A stretch of DNA of 64,000 bases from positions 1 to 64,000 of the forward strand of contig WRAO01000005.1 of the NCBI GenBank assembly GCA_009780175.1, in the 5' to 3' direction. Shown piece after piece: positions 42,571 to 50,288 of this stretch. This DNA comes from Oscillospiraceae bacterium (GTDB lineage Bacteria; Bacillota; Clostridia; Oscillospirales; Oscillospiraceae). Below the pieces are notes generated by a model that saw only the letters and a program-made list of their open reading frames with translations, was not told the origin of the DNA and ran no database searches. How positions within the stretch are numbered: position 1 is the stretch's first letter; each line of letters begins with the position of its first letter. The position numbers and the translations under genes were made by a program.

Positions 42571-44652
42571 ATGACAGACATGGACATGGATCGCAGCGCA
42601 AGAGTGGAACAAATGAGACAAAAATATCGGAATGGGAAAGGCCAAGATACAGAGGGCCAGCCCCCGCGTGAACAAATGGATCTCCGTCAATTGGCTTTTT
42701 TCCCATTGGCGATTTTCTACATGGAACTCGTACTCCGCCAGTGGAGCGCCCACTATTTCTTCGGGCTAAGGCTGATCTACGTGCTCCTATTTTCATTTGC
42801 GGTCGGCATGGTCTGTAATCTGATTGTCAGCCTTGGCCCGGATCATATTCGGCGAAAAGTCCATGTGGCAACGCTCATTGTAATTACTATCATTTTCCTC
42901 ATCCAAATCGGTTTCTACGGTATCTTCCGCAGCTATGCGGGGATGGCGCAACTGTCCGTCGCGCAGGACGCGGTGACCGACTTTTTTATGGAATCGCTCC
43001 GCACAATTGGCAGCGCGGCGCTCCCCATGCTGCTTACCCTCTTGCCGTTAGCACTGTTTCAGGCGCTTGGCCTTTGGAAAAAGCGGCCTATCCAATCGAC
43101 AAATGGATTGATTCGCGCGTCTGTGGTCATGGTGGCACTTCACGTTGTGGCCATCAGTTCCGTGCTGCTCAATACATACGGCTTAGCGCCTGTCAGCTCT
43201 CTCTATCGGGAGCATTTTACCTTAGACCGTGCGGTACCTACCTTCGGCCTCATCACAGGCCTCCGGCTAGATGTACAATACAGTCTCTTTGGCCGCCCGG
43301 AGATAGATGTTTCTGAACTTTTATACGTCACCGTCACACCCACACCGGCGCCGACTCCGACTGAACCGGACGATCCCTATGAGGAGCCCGAACCCATCGT
43401 ATTCGGCTATAATGTGCTGGACATTGATTTCGAAGCTCTCCTCGAGACAGAGACAAACCAGCAAGTCCGGGAGATGCACGAGTTTTTCATGAACCGCAGG
43501 CCCACACCACAAAATGAATGGACCGGCCGATTCGAGGGCTATAACCTCATCCTTTTCATGGGGGAGGCCTTCCATACCCTGGCCATCCACCCGGAAATTA
43601 CCCCGACAATCTACCGGATGTTCAACGAGGGTTTTCAGTTCACCAACTTCTATACGCCGGACACGGGCTTCTCCACCACCGGCGGCGAGTTCGCCATGAT
43701 GACGAGCCTGATTCCGCGGCATGTCAATGCATTCCCAAATACGGCGCGCATGTATATGCCCTTTGCCTTCGGCAACATGTTCCAGGCGGAAGGGGTCGGG
43801 ACCTTCGCTTACCACAACTGGACTTACAGCTTTTATCGAAGAGATCTGTCTCATCCCAATATGGGCTATATTTGGCGTGCCCTTGGAAACGGCCTGCCCA
43901 TCACGCGCATGTGGCCCACTTCTGATCTGGAGATGATTGAGGTTTCTGTGGACGACTTCATTAACCTGGACCGCTTCCACGTCTACTATGTCACCGTGAG
44001 CGGTCACCTCGAATACAATTTCGGCGGCAACGCCATGGCCCACAGACACCAAGACGCGGTGGCTCATTTGCCCTATTCGCTCGGTCCGAGAGCCTATCTG
44101 GCGACCCATATAGAGTTGGAACTGGCGCTTGCATATCTCATCGAGCGTCTGGATGAGGTCGGTCAGCTTGAGCGCACTGTCTTTGCCATCATCCCGGACC
44201 ATTACCCCTACGGCCTCAGCGTTGCGGAGATGGAAGAACTCGGCGGCGCGCCGCTCCTGGATCCGCTCATCGACGTGCATCACAGCGCCTTCATCTTATG
44301 GAGCGCCTCGATGACAGAACCTATCGTGGTAGACACCTTCGGCTCCTTCTACGACGTGTTGCCGACCATCGCCAACCTCTTCGCCTTTCCGTTTGACTCC
44401 CGCCTGCTCATGGGCGTTGATCTCCTGTCCGGCGCGGACGCCTTTGTGCCCTTCGCCAGCCGGAGTTGGGTTTCTCAACTCGGCAGGTTCAACTCCCGCA
44501 CCGGGCAATTCACGCCACATCCGCACATTGATCCGGAATTAATTCCGGAAGATCATCCAGAACAGATGATGGCACGGTTCAACCTCCTAGAGGTTTTCTC
44601 CGTTCGCATCTTAGAGCACGACTATTACCGCCGCGTCCTCGGGAATCAATAG
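42571..44652 (+). CDS. LTA synthase family sulfatase-like membrane protein
   Basis: 693 residues. About five membrane helices (about 38-230), a Pro/Thr-rich linker (TPTPAPTPTEPD, near 255), then an extracellular alkaline-phosphatase-fold domain. ILFMGEAFHTLA (metal Glu) and GFSTTGGEFAMMTSL place the nucleophile Thr in the STTGGEF segment; a VTVSGHLEYN and a IIPDHYPYG supply further metal ligands. It likely transfers glycerol-phosphate or another phospho-group to make teichoic-like polymers. It follows the PBP gene by 31 bp with a weakly placed AGGGGA, and may be in the same operon. Confidence 0.87.
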   Translation: MTDMDMDRSARVEQMRQKYRNGKGQDTEGQPPREQMDLRQLAFFPLAIFYMELVLRQWSAHYFFGLRLIYVLLFSFAVGMVCNLIVSLGPDHIRRKVHVATLIVITIIFLIQIGFYGIFRSYAGMAQLSVAQDAVTDFFMESLRTIGSAALPMLLTLLPLALFQALGLWKKRPIQSTNGLIRASVVMVALHVVAISSVLLNTYGLAPVSSLYREHFTLDRAVPTFGLITGLRLDVQYSLFGRPEIDVSELLYVTVTPTPAPTPTEPDDPYEEPEPIVFGYNVLDIDFEALLETETNQQVREMHEFFMNRRPTPQNEWTGRFEGYNLILFMGEAFHTLAIHPEITPTIYRMFNEGFQFTNFYTPDTGFSTTGGEFAMMTSLIPRHVNAFPNTARMYMPFAFGNMFQAEGVGTFAYHNWTYSFYRRDLSHPNMGYIWRALGNGLPITRMWPTSDLEMIEVSVDDFINLDRFHVYYVTVSGHLEYNFGGNAMAHRHQDAVAHLPYSLGPRAYLATHIELELALAYLIERLDEVGQLERTVFAIIPDHYPYGLSVAEMEELGGAPLLDPLIDVHHSAFILWSASMTEPIVVDTFGSFYDVLPTIANLFAFPFDSRLLMGVDLLSGADAFVPFASRSWVSQLGRFNSRTGQFTPHPHIDPELIPEDHPEQMMARFNLLEVFSVRILEHDYYRRVLGNQ

Positions 44653-44679
44653 GACAAGAGCGGGGGAGGTTAACATAAT

Positions 44680-45324
44680 ATGGCAAGCATCACCAATGTC
44701 CAAATCTTTGGTCTAGACGAGAGTATCTACCGCAGCGGCTATCCTATGCTGAAAGCGGCCCCGACGGAGGAAGAGTTTCAAATGGCAGTCGCGGAAATCC
44801 GCGCCGCAAGAGAAGCAGGGGAGATTGATAATACCCACATTAGACGTGCGATCAAATTAGCCAACGCAAAGGGCGGGGGACACGAGCAGTATCTCTCCGG
44901 CATCACCGTCACTTTTGACATGACCCTGTCTAACAAAGCTTGGGTCGAGGCAGAGCGTTATCGCTTTTTGACTTTCATCTCTTCCATGAGCACCATGCAT
45001 CGTGTGGCTTTCTTCAAAATCGGCGAGTCCTGCAACTTCTACACCAGCAAAGAGGCCATCGCCGCCGCCGAGGCGTTGCAGGAGACTTATAATGGCATTG
45101 ACGCCGTCGCCGAACCGGACCGCAAAAAAGCGGCTTACTTAGAACTGCTTTATAATCTCCCATCCGGCTTCGAACTTATGGCGGGCATGGTCACCAACTA
45201 CCGTTGTCTGCGCAATATCTACGAACAGAGGAGAACACACCGTCTCCCAGATTGGCATATCGTCTGTGATTGGCTTGAGACTCTGCCCCTCGCCAAAGAA
45301 TTGATTGTCGGAAAGCCAGAATAG
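44680..45324 (+). CDS. Unassigned protein with possible ThyX-like fold
   Basis: 214 residues with GGGGGAGG before the ATG. I do not recognise it with certainty. Residues 73-108 (GITVTFDMTLSNKAW, then ERYRFLTFISSMSTMHR) resemble the ThyX segment in which substrate-binding Arg and Ser lie, and about 174-203 (YRCLRNIYEQRRTHRLPDW...WLETLP) resembles the second ThyX LRHFFxLR helix. The exact RHRxxS...S signature of flavin-dependent thymidylate synthase is not kept. No membrane segment. It follows the LtaS-like gene by 27 bp. Confidence 0.55.
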   Translation: MASITNVQIFGLDESIYRSGYPMLKAAPTEEEFQMAVAEIRAAREAGEIDNTHIRRAIKLANAKGGGHEQYLSGITVTFDMTLSNKAWVEAERYRFLTFISSMSTMHRVAFFKIGESCNFYTSKEAIAAAEALQETYNGIDAVAEPDRKKAAYLELLYNLPSGFELMAGMVTNYRCLRNIYEQRRTHRLPDWHIVCDWLETLPLAKELIVGKPE

Positions 45325-45424
45325 GGAACCCTTCGTCCTAGACGTCCTGCTTTCATAGGGCGAACTGCGCTCGTCCGCCTTTTACCCCCACTTCCCCACC
45401 AGCAGGGAGGCGGGGAGGGGAGAA
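45323..45424. repeat. Repeat-derived spacer before the FMN reductase gene
   Basis: AGGGAACCCTTCGTCCTAG at 45323 resembles units at 53960 and 54441, and AACTGCGCTCGTCCGCC at 45363 resembles the AACTGCGTTCGCCC motif at 27173 and 32972. The stretch ends with a G-rich hairpin around CCACCAGCAGGGAGG. No gene is supported here. Confidence 0.45.
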
Positions 45425-45485
45425 GTAAACCTAAATTTCGTAATATTTTAATATAAAAACCCATATTTGAGGGAGGTAAATCACT

Positions 45486-46112
45486 ATGAAAGTACTACTT
45501 GTAAACGGCAGCCCGGACCGCGAAGGATGTACCTACACGGCGCTCTCCATCGTAGCAGAGGAGTTGGAGGGGGCAGGCATCGAAACCCAAATCTTCCAGT
45601 TGGGAACAGACCCGATAGAAGGGTGCAGAGATTGCCGCGCTTGCTTCCAGACAGGTGACTGTGTCGTAAAAGACGGCAATGTAAACGAGTTCGTAGCCCT
45701 CGCAAAAGAGGCAGATGCCTTTGTTTTCGGCTCTCCAGTACACTTTGCGGCGGCGGGAGGGAAGATCACGTCTTTTCTGGATCGCGTGTTTTTCTCCAGC
45801 AGAGGGAAACCATTTCGTCTCAAACCGGGTGCAGTGGTTGTCAGCGCAAGGCGCGCGGGTACCACTGCGGCCTTGGATCAATTGTCGAAATATCCGGCTT
45901 ATGCCCAAATGCCTCTGGTTACCAGTTGTTACTGGAATATGGTCCATGGCACCAGTCCGGAAGAGGTCCGGCAGGATTTGGAAGGTGTGCAGACCATGCA
46001 GACACTCGGCAAAAATATGGTCTGGCTTCTCCAAAGCATAGAGGCGGGTCGCGCCGCTGGCGTTGAACCCCCTGCTACCGAACGCAGAATCTTCACCAAC
46101 TTCATGCGCTAG
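45486..46112 (+). CDS. Flavodoxin-fold NAD(P)H reductase/iron-sulfur flavoprotein-like
   Basis: 208 residues, RBS GAGGGAGG. VNGSPDREGCTYTAL (phosphate loop) and FGSPVHFAAAGGKITSFLDRV are FMN-binding signatures of the NADPH-dependent FMN reductase family. Cys47-x2-Cys50-x2-Cys53-x5-Cys59 matches the compact cluster motif of archaeal/clostridial iron-sulfur flavoproteins, although many simple family members share three of these Cys. The product is a cytoplasmic oxidoreductase, probably dimeric; the electron acceptor is unknown. Own terminator follows. Confidence 0.87.
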   Translation: MKVLLVNGSPDREGCTYTALSIVAEELEGAGIETQIFQLGTDPIEGCRDCRACFQTGDCVVKDGNVNEFVALAKEADAFVFGSPVHFAAAGGKITSFLDRVFFSSRGKPFRLKPGAVVVSARRAGTTAALDQLSKYPAYAQMPLVTSCYWNMVHGTSPEEVRQDLEGVQTMQTLGKNMVWLLQSIEAGRAAGVEPPATERRIFTNFMR

Positions 46113-46122
46113 AATTCAGTAT

Positions 46123-46183
46123 AAAAATCCCTAGCCAGCAAGGGGAGGGGGCCAGCCCTTTCCCTGATGGCTAGGGATTTTTT
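46123..46183 (+). terminator. Intrinsic terminator after the flavodoxin-like gene
   Basis: AAAAATCCCTAGCCA (46123-46137) pairs with TGGCTAGGGATTTTT, followed by T-run. The 30-base loop has its own short stem. The next promoter begins four bases later. Confidence 0.78.
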
Positions 46184-46186
46184 GCG

Positions 46187-46215
46187 TTGATAAAACTGAA
46201 CAGGGGAGGTATAAT
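46187..46215 (+). promoter_or_regulatory. Strong promoter with no evident gene downstream
   Basis: TTGATA (46187-46192), 17-bp spacer, consensus TATAAT (46210-46215). The transcript would run through an AT-rich stretch with no ATG before 46359 and then antisense to the 59-residue gene and the recombinase gene. Confidence 0.65.
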
Positions 46216-46351
46216 ATACTCGCGGAGTAAATATTTTAATTATATTATCTTTTTCAAGTAAACATTTAATCTGTATAAATTTATTTTACGATTACCTGGA
46301 AAGTATAGTTTAAATAAATTTACATATCGAGTAAACTTTCTGTTCAACCCA
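46216..46351. repeat. AT-rich stretch with iterated motif
   Basis: GAGTAAATATTTTAAT (46225-46240) and CAAGTAAACATTTAAT (46255-46270) are near-identical and exactly 30 bp apart; a third copy CGAGTAAACTTTCTGT is at 46328-46343. Between them, TGTATAAATTTATTTTA can pair with TAAATAAATTTACA. No coding frame is seen. It could be a protein-binding array or a structured RNA. Confidence 0.5.
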
Positions 46352-46531
46352 TCACGACATGCGCTCTCGGATCAACGCAAGCGCAATCCGAAGCGCGGCG
46401 ATTCGATTTTTCGTCAGCGTATATTGTGATGTCCCCGGGGCAAGCTTCTCTTGCGCCTTCTCGCACTTACTGAGCAAAGACGCGATCGCCCGCTCAGCCT
46501 CTTCTACTTCCCGCTGTGTGAACTGCTCCAT
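46352..46531 (-). CDS. Small helical protein of 59 residues behind the recombinase
   Basis: ATG 46531 begins immediately after the recombinase stop codon TAG, with GGAG from the recombinase 3' end as RBS. The product begins MEQFTQREVEEAERAIASLL and goes on with SKCEKAQEKLAPGTSQYTLTKNRIAALRIALALIRERMS. It is fully soluble and helical with one Cys. Similar short proteins with the SKCEKAQxK...GTSQxTLxKNRIxAL pattern occur widely in Clostridia without known function (recalled, not searched). It is translationally coupled to the recombinase. Confidence 0.72.
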   Translation of the reverse strand: MEQFTQREVEEAERAIASLLSKCEKAQEKLAPGTSQYTLTKNRIAALRIALALIRERMS

Positions 46532-47551
46532 CTATTGTTCTCCTTCAGTACTTGTCTTTTTCGGCCTTACCCCGGCCAAGGGCGAAAGTTTGGCCGCCAG
46601 GCGCAACTCGTTATTATCCACATGGGTATAGATCTGGGTCGTGTTCAGGTGGTCATGGCCTAGGACCTCCTGAAGCGTCCGCACGTCTACGCCGTTTTGC
46701 AAGAGTAAGGTCGCCGCTGTGTGCCGCAGTTTGTGGGATGAATATTGCGTGCTGTCCAGCCCGGCCATCAACAGATATTTCTTTACAAGATGATGCACTG
46801 TGCTTCGGCTGATCCGGTTGCCCTGCCGAGATACGAATAGCGCGCCCTTGTCCTTACTCGCCACCAGCTCTCGGATTGGCAGATAGTTGTTCACCGCTTC
46901 CATGCAGGCCTCGTTCAGATAAATGATCCGCTCCTTGTTGCCCTTGCCAAGCACGCGGATATAATCACCGCGTACATCTGTCATGTTCAGCCCGATCAGT
47001 TCCGAGATCCGCAGACCGCAATTGAGGAACAGCGTGACGATACAAAAGTCTCGTTCTACATGCTTTCCATCAATCGAGGCCAAAAGCTGCATACATTCAT
47101 CGAGCGAGAGAAACTTCGGCAGACTCCGGCGCGACTTTGGCGAGTCGAGGTCTTGCATCGGATTTTGCTCGAGGAGTTTCACCTTGGTTGTCAGATACTT
47201 ATAGAACGATCTGATCGTTGCGACTTTCCGTGCGCGAGAGGTCGCGGAAAGTCCATAGCCCGAGCGGCGGCTTCGTTGCGATTTCGCGCGGTCCCGTGAT
47301 AAGTAATTTAGAAAGGCATAGACATCCGTCACGGAGATGCCCCGTACGAAGTCGGCGTCGATATCGAGAATTTGTATCTCTTCAAAAGGCACATCGGCAG
47401 ACACGAGGCCGCGGTAGAGCTTCATGAAACGGAAGAAAGTCCTGAGGTCGAGGAAATACTCGTCCACAGTTTTCCGGGAATGGCTGCGGATATGTTCATG
47501 GTAGTTGAGGAAGTCCAGTAGAACAGGTGGGGCTTCACCGCGATAGTCCAT
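46532..47551 (-). CDS. Tyrosine recombinase (XerC/XerD-like)
   Basis: 339 residues from ATG 47551; a TTG at 47563 abuts the AAGGAG. The catalytic set is complete: Arg in NCGLRISELIGL, Lys in GKGNKERII, HKLRHTAA (His-x2-Arg), His in LGHDHL, and Tyr in TTQIYTHVDNN. The core-binding N-terminal domain is present (about 10-130) with a Arg-rich extension (SQRSRRSGYGLSA) that makes it ~40 residues longer than classic XerC/D. It could be a chromosome-dimer resolvase or a recombinase for a local element. It has its own promoter inside an inverted repeat. Confidence 0.85.
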   Translation of the reverse strand: MDYRGEAPPVLLDFLNYHEHIRSHSRKTVDEYFLDLRTFFRFMKLYRGLVSADVPFEEIQILDIDADFVRGISVTDVYAFLNYLSRDRAKSQRSRRSGYGLSATSRARKVATIRSFYKYLTTKVKLLEQNPMQDLDSPKSRRSLPKFLSLDECMQLLASIDGKHVERDFCIVTLFLNCGLRISELIGLNMTDVRGDYIRVLGKGNKERIIYLNEACMEAVNNYLPIRELVASKDKGALFVSRQGNRISRSTVHHLVKKYLLMAGLDSTQYSSHKLRHTAATLLLQNGVDVRTLQEVLGHDHLNTTQIYTHVDNNELRLAAKLSPLAGVRPKKTSTEGEQ

Positions 47552-47577
47552 ACAGCCAATCAACTCCTTATAACAAT

Positions 47578-47619
47578 ATTTTACAACTTCGGGCCAACAT
47601 CTCGAAATTGGCCCGAAGT
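47578..47619 (-). promoter_or_regulatory. Recombinase promoter overlapped by an inverted repeat
   Basis: On the minus strand TTCGAG (47606-47601) and TAAAAT (47583-47578) are 17 bp apart. Perfect 12-base arms ACTTCGGGCCAA (47586-47597) and TTGGCCCGAAGT (47608-47619) bracket the -35 and cover the spacer, an operator-like position. Confidence 0.55.
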
Positions 47620-47686
47620 GTGCACGGGAAAGCTCACAGGGAACTACGTGCAGTATAGCATGCTTCTCTAGGTTTGTCCATAAATT

Positions 47687-47712
47687 TTGAACAAAATAAA
47701 AATTTTGTTCAA
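47687..47712. repeat. TTGAACAAAAT palindrome, copy 1
   Basis: TTGAACAAAAT (47687-47697), four-base loop, ATTTTGTTCAA (47702-47712), perfect 11-bp arms. The same half-site recurs at 47998. Confidence 0.6.
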
Positions 47713-47764
47713 GTGAATCTATATGTAAACAATACCATGTTCAAACCGTTCTGTCAATTGATGA

Positions 47765-47805
47765 AATCACCGCCCCTGGTACAAGGCAATACAGGGGCGG
47801 TGATT
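47765..47805 (-). terminator. GC-rich hairpin after the Cys-rich peptide ORF
   Basis: AATCACCGCCCCTG (47765-47778) and CAGGGGCGGTGATT (47792-47805) pair perfectly over 14 bases. It lies about 60 bp beyond the stop of the 37-residue ORF. A T-run is weak, so its role as a terminator is uncertain. Confidence 0.5.
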
Positions 47806-47862
47806 CGGAAGACACTGTCTATATTATGTACGGGGCACATTGTTCGCCCCGTTCTCACTTTC

Positions 47863-47976
47863 CTACCAGCACCGTCGCCCGCAGTCCCAATCGAATCCGC
47901 GCCTGCAGCTACAACCTCTCCGGTTTCCGCAGACCGCACAGCCGACCCCAAGCCCTACCAGCAATCCAAGCAACAT
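47863..47976 (-). CDS. Candidate Cys-rich peptide of 37 residues
   Basis: ATG 47976 follows GAGGTG by seven bases on the minus strand. The sequence has a hydrophobic start (MLLGLLVGLGVGCAVCG) then a basic, Cys-rich tail with C-x-C and C-x3-C patterns; six Cys in total (13, 16, 22, 24, 32, 36). I know of similar low-complexity Cys-rich small proteins in Clostridia but cannot assign one. It lies in a 546-bp gap between the recombinase and the M13 peptidase, flanked by the TTGAACAAAAT palindromes. It may be a chance frame. Confidence 0.4.
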   Translation of the reverse strand: MLLGLLVGLGVGCAVCGNRRGCSCRRGFDWDCGRRCW

Positions 47977-47997
47977 AGTCAGCACCTCAGTTTTGAG

Positions 47998-48019
47998 TTG
48001 AACAAAATATTTTTGTTTA
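47998..48019. repeat. TTGAACAAAAT palindrome, copy 2
   Basis: TTGAACAAAAT followed by ATTTTTGTTTA gives an imperfect copy of the 47687 palindrome, 311 bp away and 22 bp upstream of the Cys-rich peptide ATG (minus strand). The rest of the 47977-48097 gap shows no gene. Confidence 0.5.
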
Positions 48020-48097
48020 TTTTGCAGAGGCAGACGTCCTCGGTCGCCCGCAGACAGCAGAGTGTCGCCCCTACACAGGCTTAGTATATGCGCCGCT

Positions 48098-50062
48098 TTA
48101 CCAAATCGTCACGCGCCGCTCCGGCGGGATATACATGCCATCGTCTTCCGTGACCTCAAAGACATCATAAAACGCATCTAGATTCCCGAGTTGCACATTT
48201 GTTCGGAGTCGTCCAGGCGCATGAACATCCAGCGCCAGTAACAGCGCCGCATATTCCGGCGTGGCCTTCATCCGCCAGATCACGGCCCAGTTGCGAAAGA
48301 ACGCTTCGAGACACCTATCCGGCAGAGACTGAACAACCGCAAGTGCCGAAGCGAGTCCGCCCGCATCCGCAATATTCTCTGAAACGAGCATACGGCCATT
48401 TACAAAACCGCCCGCATGCGGCATGCCATCAAATAGCAAAGTCATCATTTCGATTCTCGCCGCAAAAGCCACATGGTCCGCATCTGTCCACCAGTGGCCA
48501 AGGCTGCCGTCTGGGCCAAACTGCGCGCCGTTCGCATCAAAGGCATGTGTAATCTCATGTGCAATTACGGTGCCGATCCCTCCATAATTCTGGCTCTCTG
48601 ATTGCGCCGGACAATAAAATGGCGCCTGCAAAATCGCCGCCGGAAATGTGATGGCATTCGTGAGCGGGCTGTATTGCGCATTTACTGTATGCGCCGCAAT
48701 ACTCCAAATAGTGCGATCCACCGACTCGGTATATCGCGCGAAGTTCTCCTCGCGCACAATCCGCGCAAAGGCCATCGTATTGCCGAGCAGCGTGCCACCA
48801 TCCGAGGCCGGTGTTACCACAAACCGGTTGTAGATCGGATCAACTGTATCCGGATACCCGATGCGGACCACCAAAGCATCCAGCTTTTCGATTGCCGCTT
48901 TGACCGTTGCCGGGGTCAGCCAATCATTCGCCATCAGGCGTTGCCGAAAGGTTTCGATGAGTCGGTCCGCCATCGCCGCGACTGCGTCTCTGGCGTCCTC
49001 ACCAAAATAAGTTCGACCATAATAGTCTCCGACCACACCGCTGAATACACCCGTCGAGAGCAAAAACGCGGCCTCCGTCGGATCGGTCGGCCGAGTCTGT
49101 CCGGTAAGCGCCATCCGATAGGTTTCGGCGACAGACTGGAATGCCTGGTCGAGGTATCCAGACGCGTTGAACACCGTCCGCAGAAGCATCCAGTGCCGGA
49201 ACAATGGGAAAGTCTCCTCCGACACCAGTGTACCAAAGGCTTCGAAATACGGAATATCCACTACGACAACCTGCTCCGGTAACACACCCAGCAGCTGGGT
49301 TGTGAGCCTTTCAAAGTCAAGTGCGCCGCTATAAGCGACGAAAGTCGCCACAGGCACTGGGTTGTACAGTTCGGCATACGCCGCGCGTTCCACGGCGGTC
49401 TTCACATACGGCACCAGCATTGCGTCAAATGCGATGGCATCTGCTACAATTTTCTCCGCGCCTGGCACACCGGCCAACTCCAACAGCGCCGCACCAACTT
49501 CACCGAAAACCGCAAGCAACCGCTGACCGGCCGGGTCGCCATAATATCCAACCTCTGGCAGGAAAAGCATAGGCGCCGCAGCGTATAAGGCGTGACCCTG
49601 TGCATTGCCCATATCCGGGCTCACATAGAGTGAAAACGGCAAAACCATCCCGTCCAGCACCCACTGATCCAGCAACGCATCTAGCTGATTTAAATTTTCC
49701 AAGGCTTGAATTCGTTCGATATAAGGCAAAAGCGGCCCAGAACCCTCGTCATCTCGCGTGGCATAATCCGAAACCATTGCGTAGTATACCAAAAATTGGC
49801 CCAGCGCATCATCAGCCGTGTCCATTGCGTCAAAATCCAGCCGCAGTTGGCGGTTGACAGAACGTGCCAGTTCGCAAAACCCACTGACGGACGGCCGATC
49901 GCCGGTCAAGACAGTCTGTTCGATCCAAGGAGCGTTGACAGCGGCATAAAAGTCGTCTTGCATCCGAACAGAAGCCAGCGCAGACGGTTGCAGAAATACC
50001 GAAGCGAACAACGTCATTAAGAAAAATAACGCAACAACTGAATATCTAATTGATTTTCTCAT
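48098..50062 (-). CDS. Peptidase M13 family (neprilysin/PepO-like) secreted metallopeptidase
   Basis: 654 residues from ATG 50062 (GGAGGG seven bases before); an upstream in-frame ATG is not needed. A signal peptide or anchor helix spans about 8-30. The zinc site HEITH is followed about 60 residues later by ENIADAGG (third ligand Glu). NAQYSPLTNAITFPAAILQ is the M13 substrate-strand motif. The family cuts short oligopeptides, outside the membrane here. The usual C-terminal CxW motif is replaced by TIW without Cys, which is common in bacterial members. Confidence 0.9.
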   Translation of the reverse strand: MRKSIRYSVVALFFLMTLFASVFLQPSALASVRMQDDFYAAVNAPWIEQTVLTGDRPSVSGFCELARSVNRQLRLDFDAMDTADDALGQFLVYYAMVSDYATRDDEGSGPLLPYIERIQALENLNQLDALLDQWVLDGMVLPFSLYVSPDMGNAQGHALYAAAPMLFLPEVGYYGDPAGQRLLAVFGEVGAALLELAGVPGAEKIVADAIAFDAMLVPYVKTAVERAAYAELYNPVPVATFVAYSGALDFERLTTQLLGVLPEQVVVVDIPYFEAFGTLVSEETFPLFRHWMLLRTVFNASGYLDQAFQSVAETYRMALTGQTRPTDPTEAAFLLSTGVFSGVVGDYYGRTYFGEDARDAVAAMADRLIETFRQRLMANDWLTPATVKAAIEKLDALVVRIGYPDTVDPIYNRFVVTPASDGGTLLGNTMAFARIVREENFARYTESVDRTIWSIAAHTVNAQYSPLTNAITFPAAILQAPFYCPAQSESQNYGGIGTVIAHEITHAFDANGAQFGPDGSLGHWWTDADHVAFAARIEMMTLLFDGMPHAGGFVNGRMLVSENIADAGGLASALAVVQSLPDRCLEAFFRNWAVIWRMKATPEYAALLLALDVHAPGRLRTNVQLGNLDAFYDVFEVTEDDGMYIPPERRVTIW

Positions 50063-50178
50063 CGCAGTCCCTCCTTCTCCCCTAGTCTGCCCAAAATAAT
50101 ACTTTACAATATTTATACTCAAATATAAACGCATATTATCCTCTTGCCTCGCCTAGTTTTCCCGATATCCATCCGAAA

Positions 50179-50214
50179 TTATGTAAACCAGTTCCGGTAT
50201 TCGTTATGTAAACC
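50179..50214. repeat. Direct repeat TTATGTAAACC upstream of the MATE gene
   Basis: TTATGTAAACCA (50179-50190) and TTATGTAAACC (50204-50214) are tandem, 25 bp apart. A third copy TTATGTAAACCA is at 51657-51668, 7 bp after the MATE stop. The sites could bind a regulator of the exporter. The 50063-50288 gap otherwise shows no gene. Confidence 0.5.
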
Positions 50215-50288
50215 GAATGGAATAGGGAGAAAAAATACGGCAACACTAGTCGTATCAAGGCGTTCTCGATCGTGAAGGGAGGCAATGC

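Noticed and set aside
46532-47551. Tyrosine recombinase as a sign of a prophage or integrative element
   Set aside because: No phage, relaxase, excisionase or att-like direct repeats are seen nearby, and it could equally be a chromosomal Xer protein.
47674-48084. A 136-codon plus-strand frame
   Set aside because: It reads through both palindromes and a hairpin, has low-complexity composition and no RBS.
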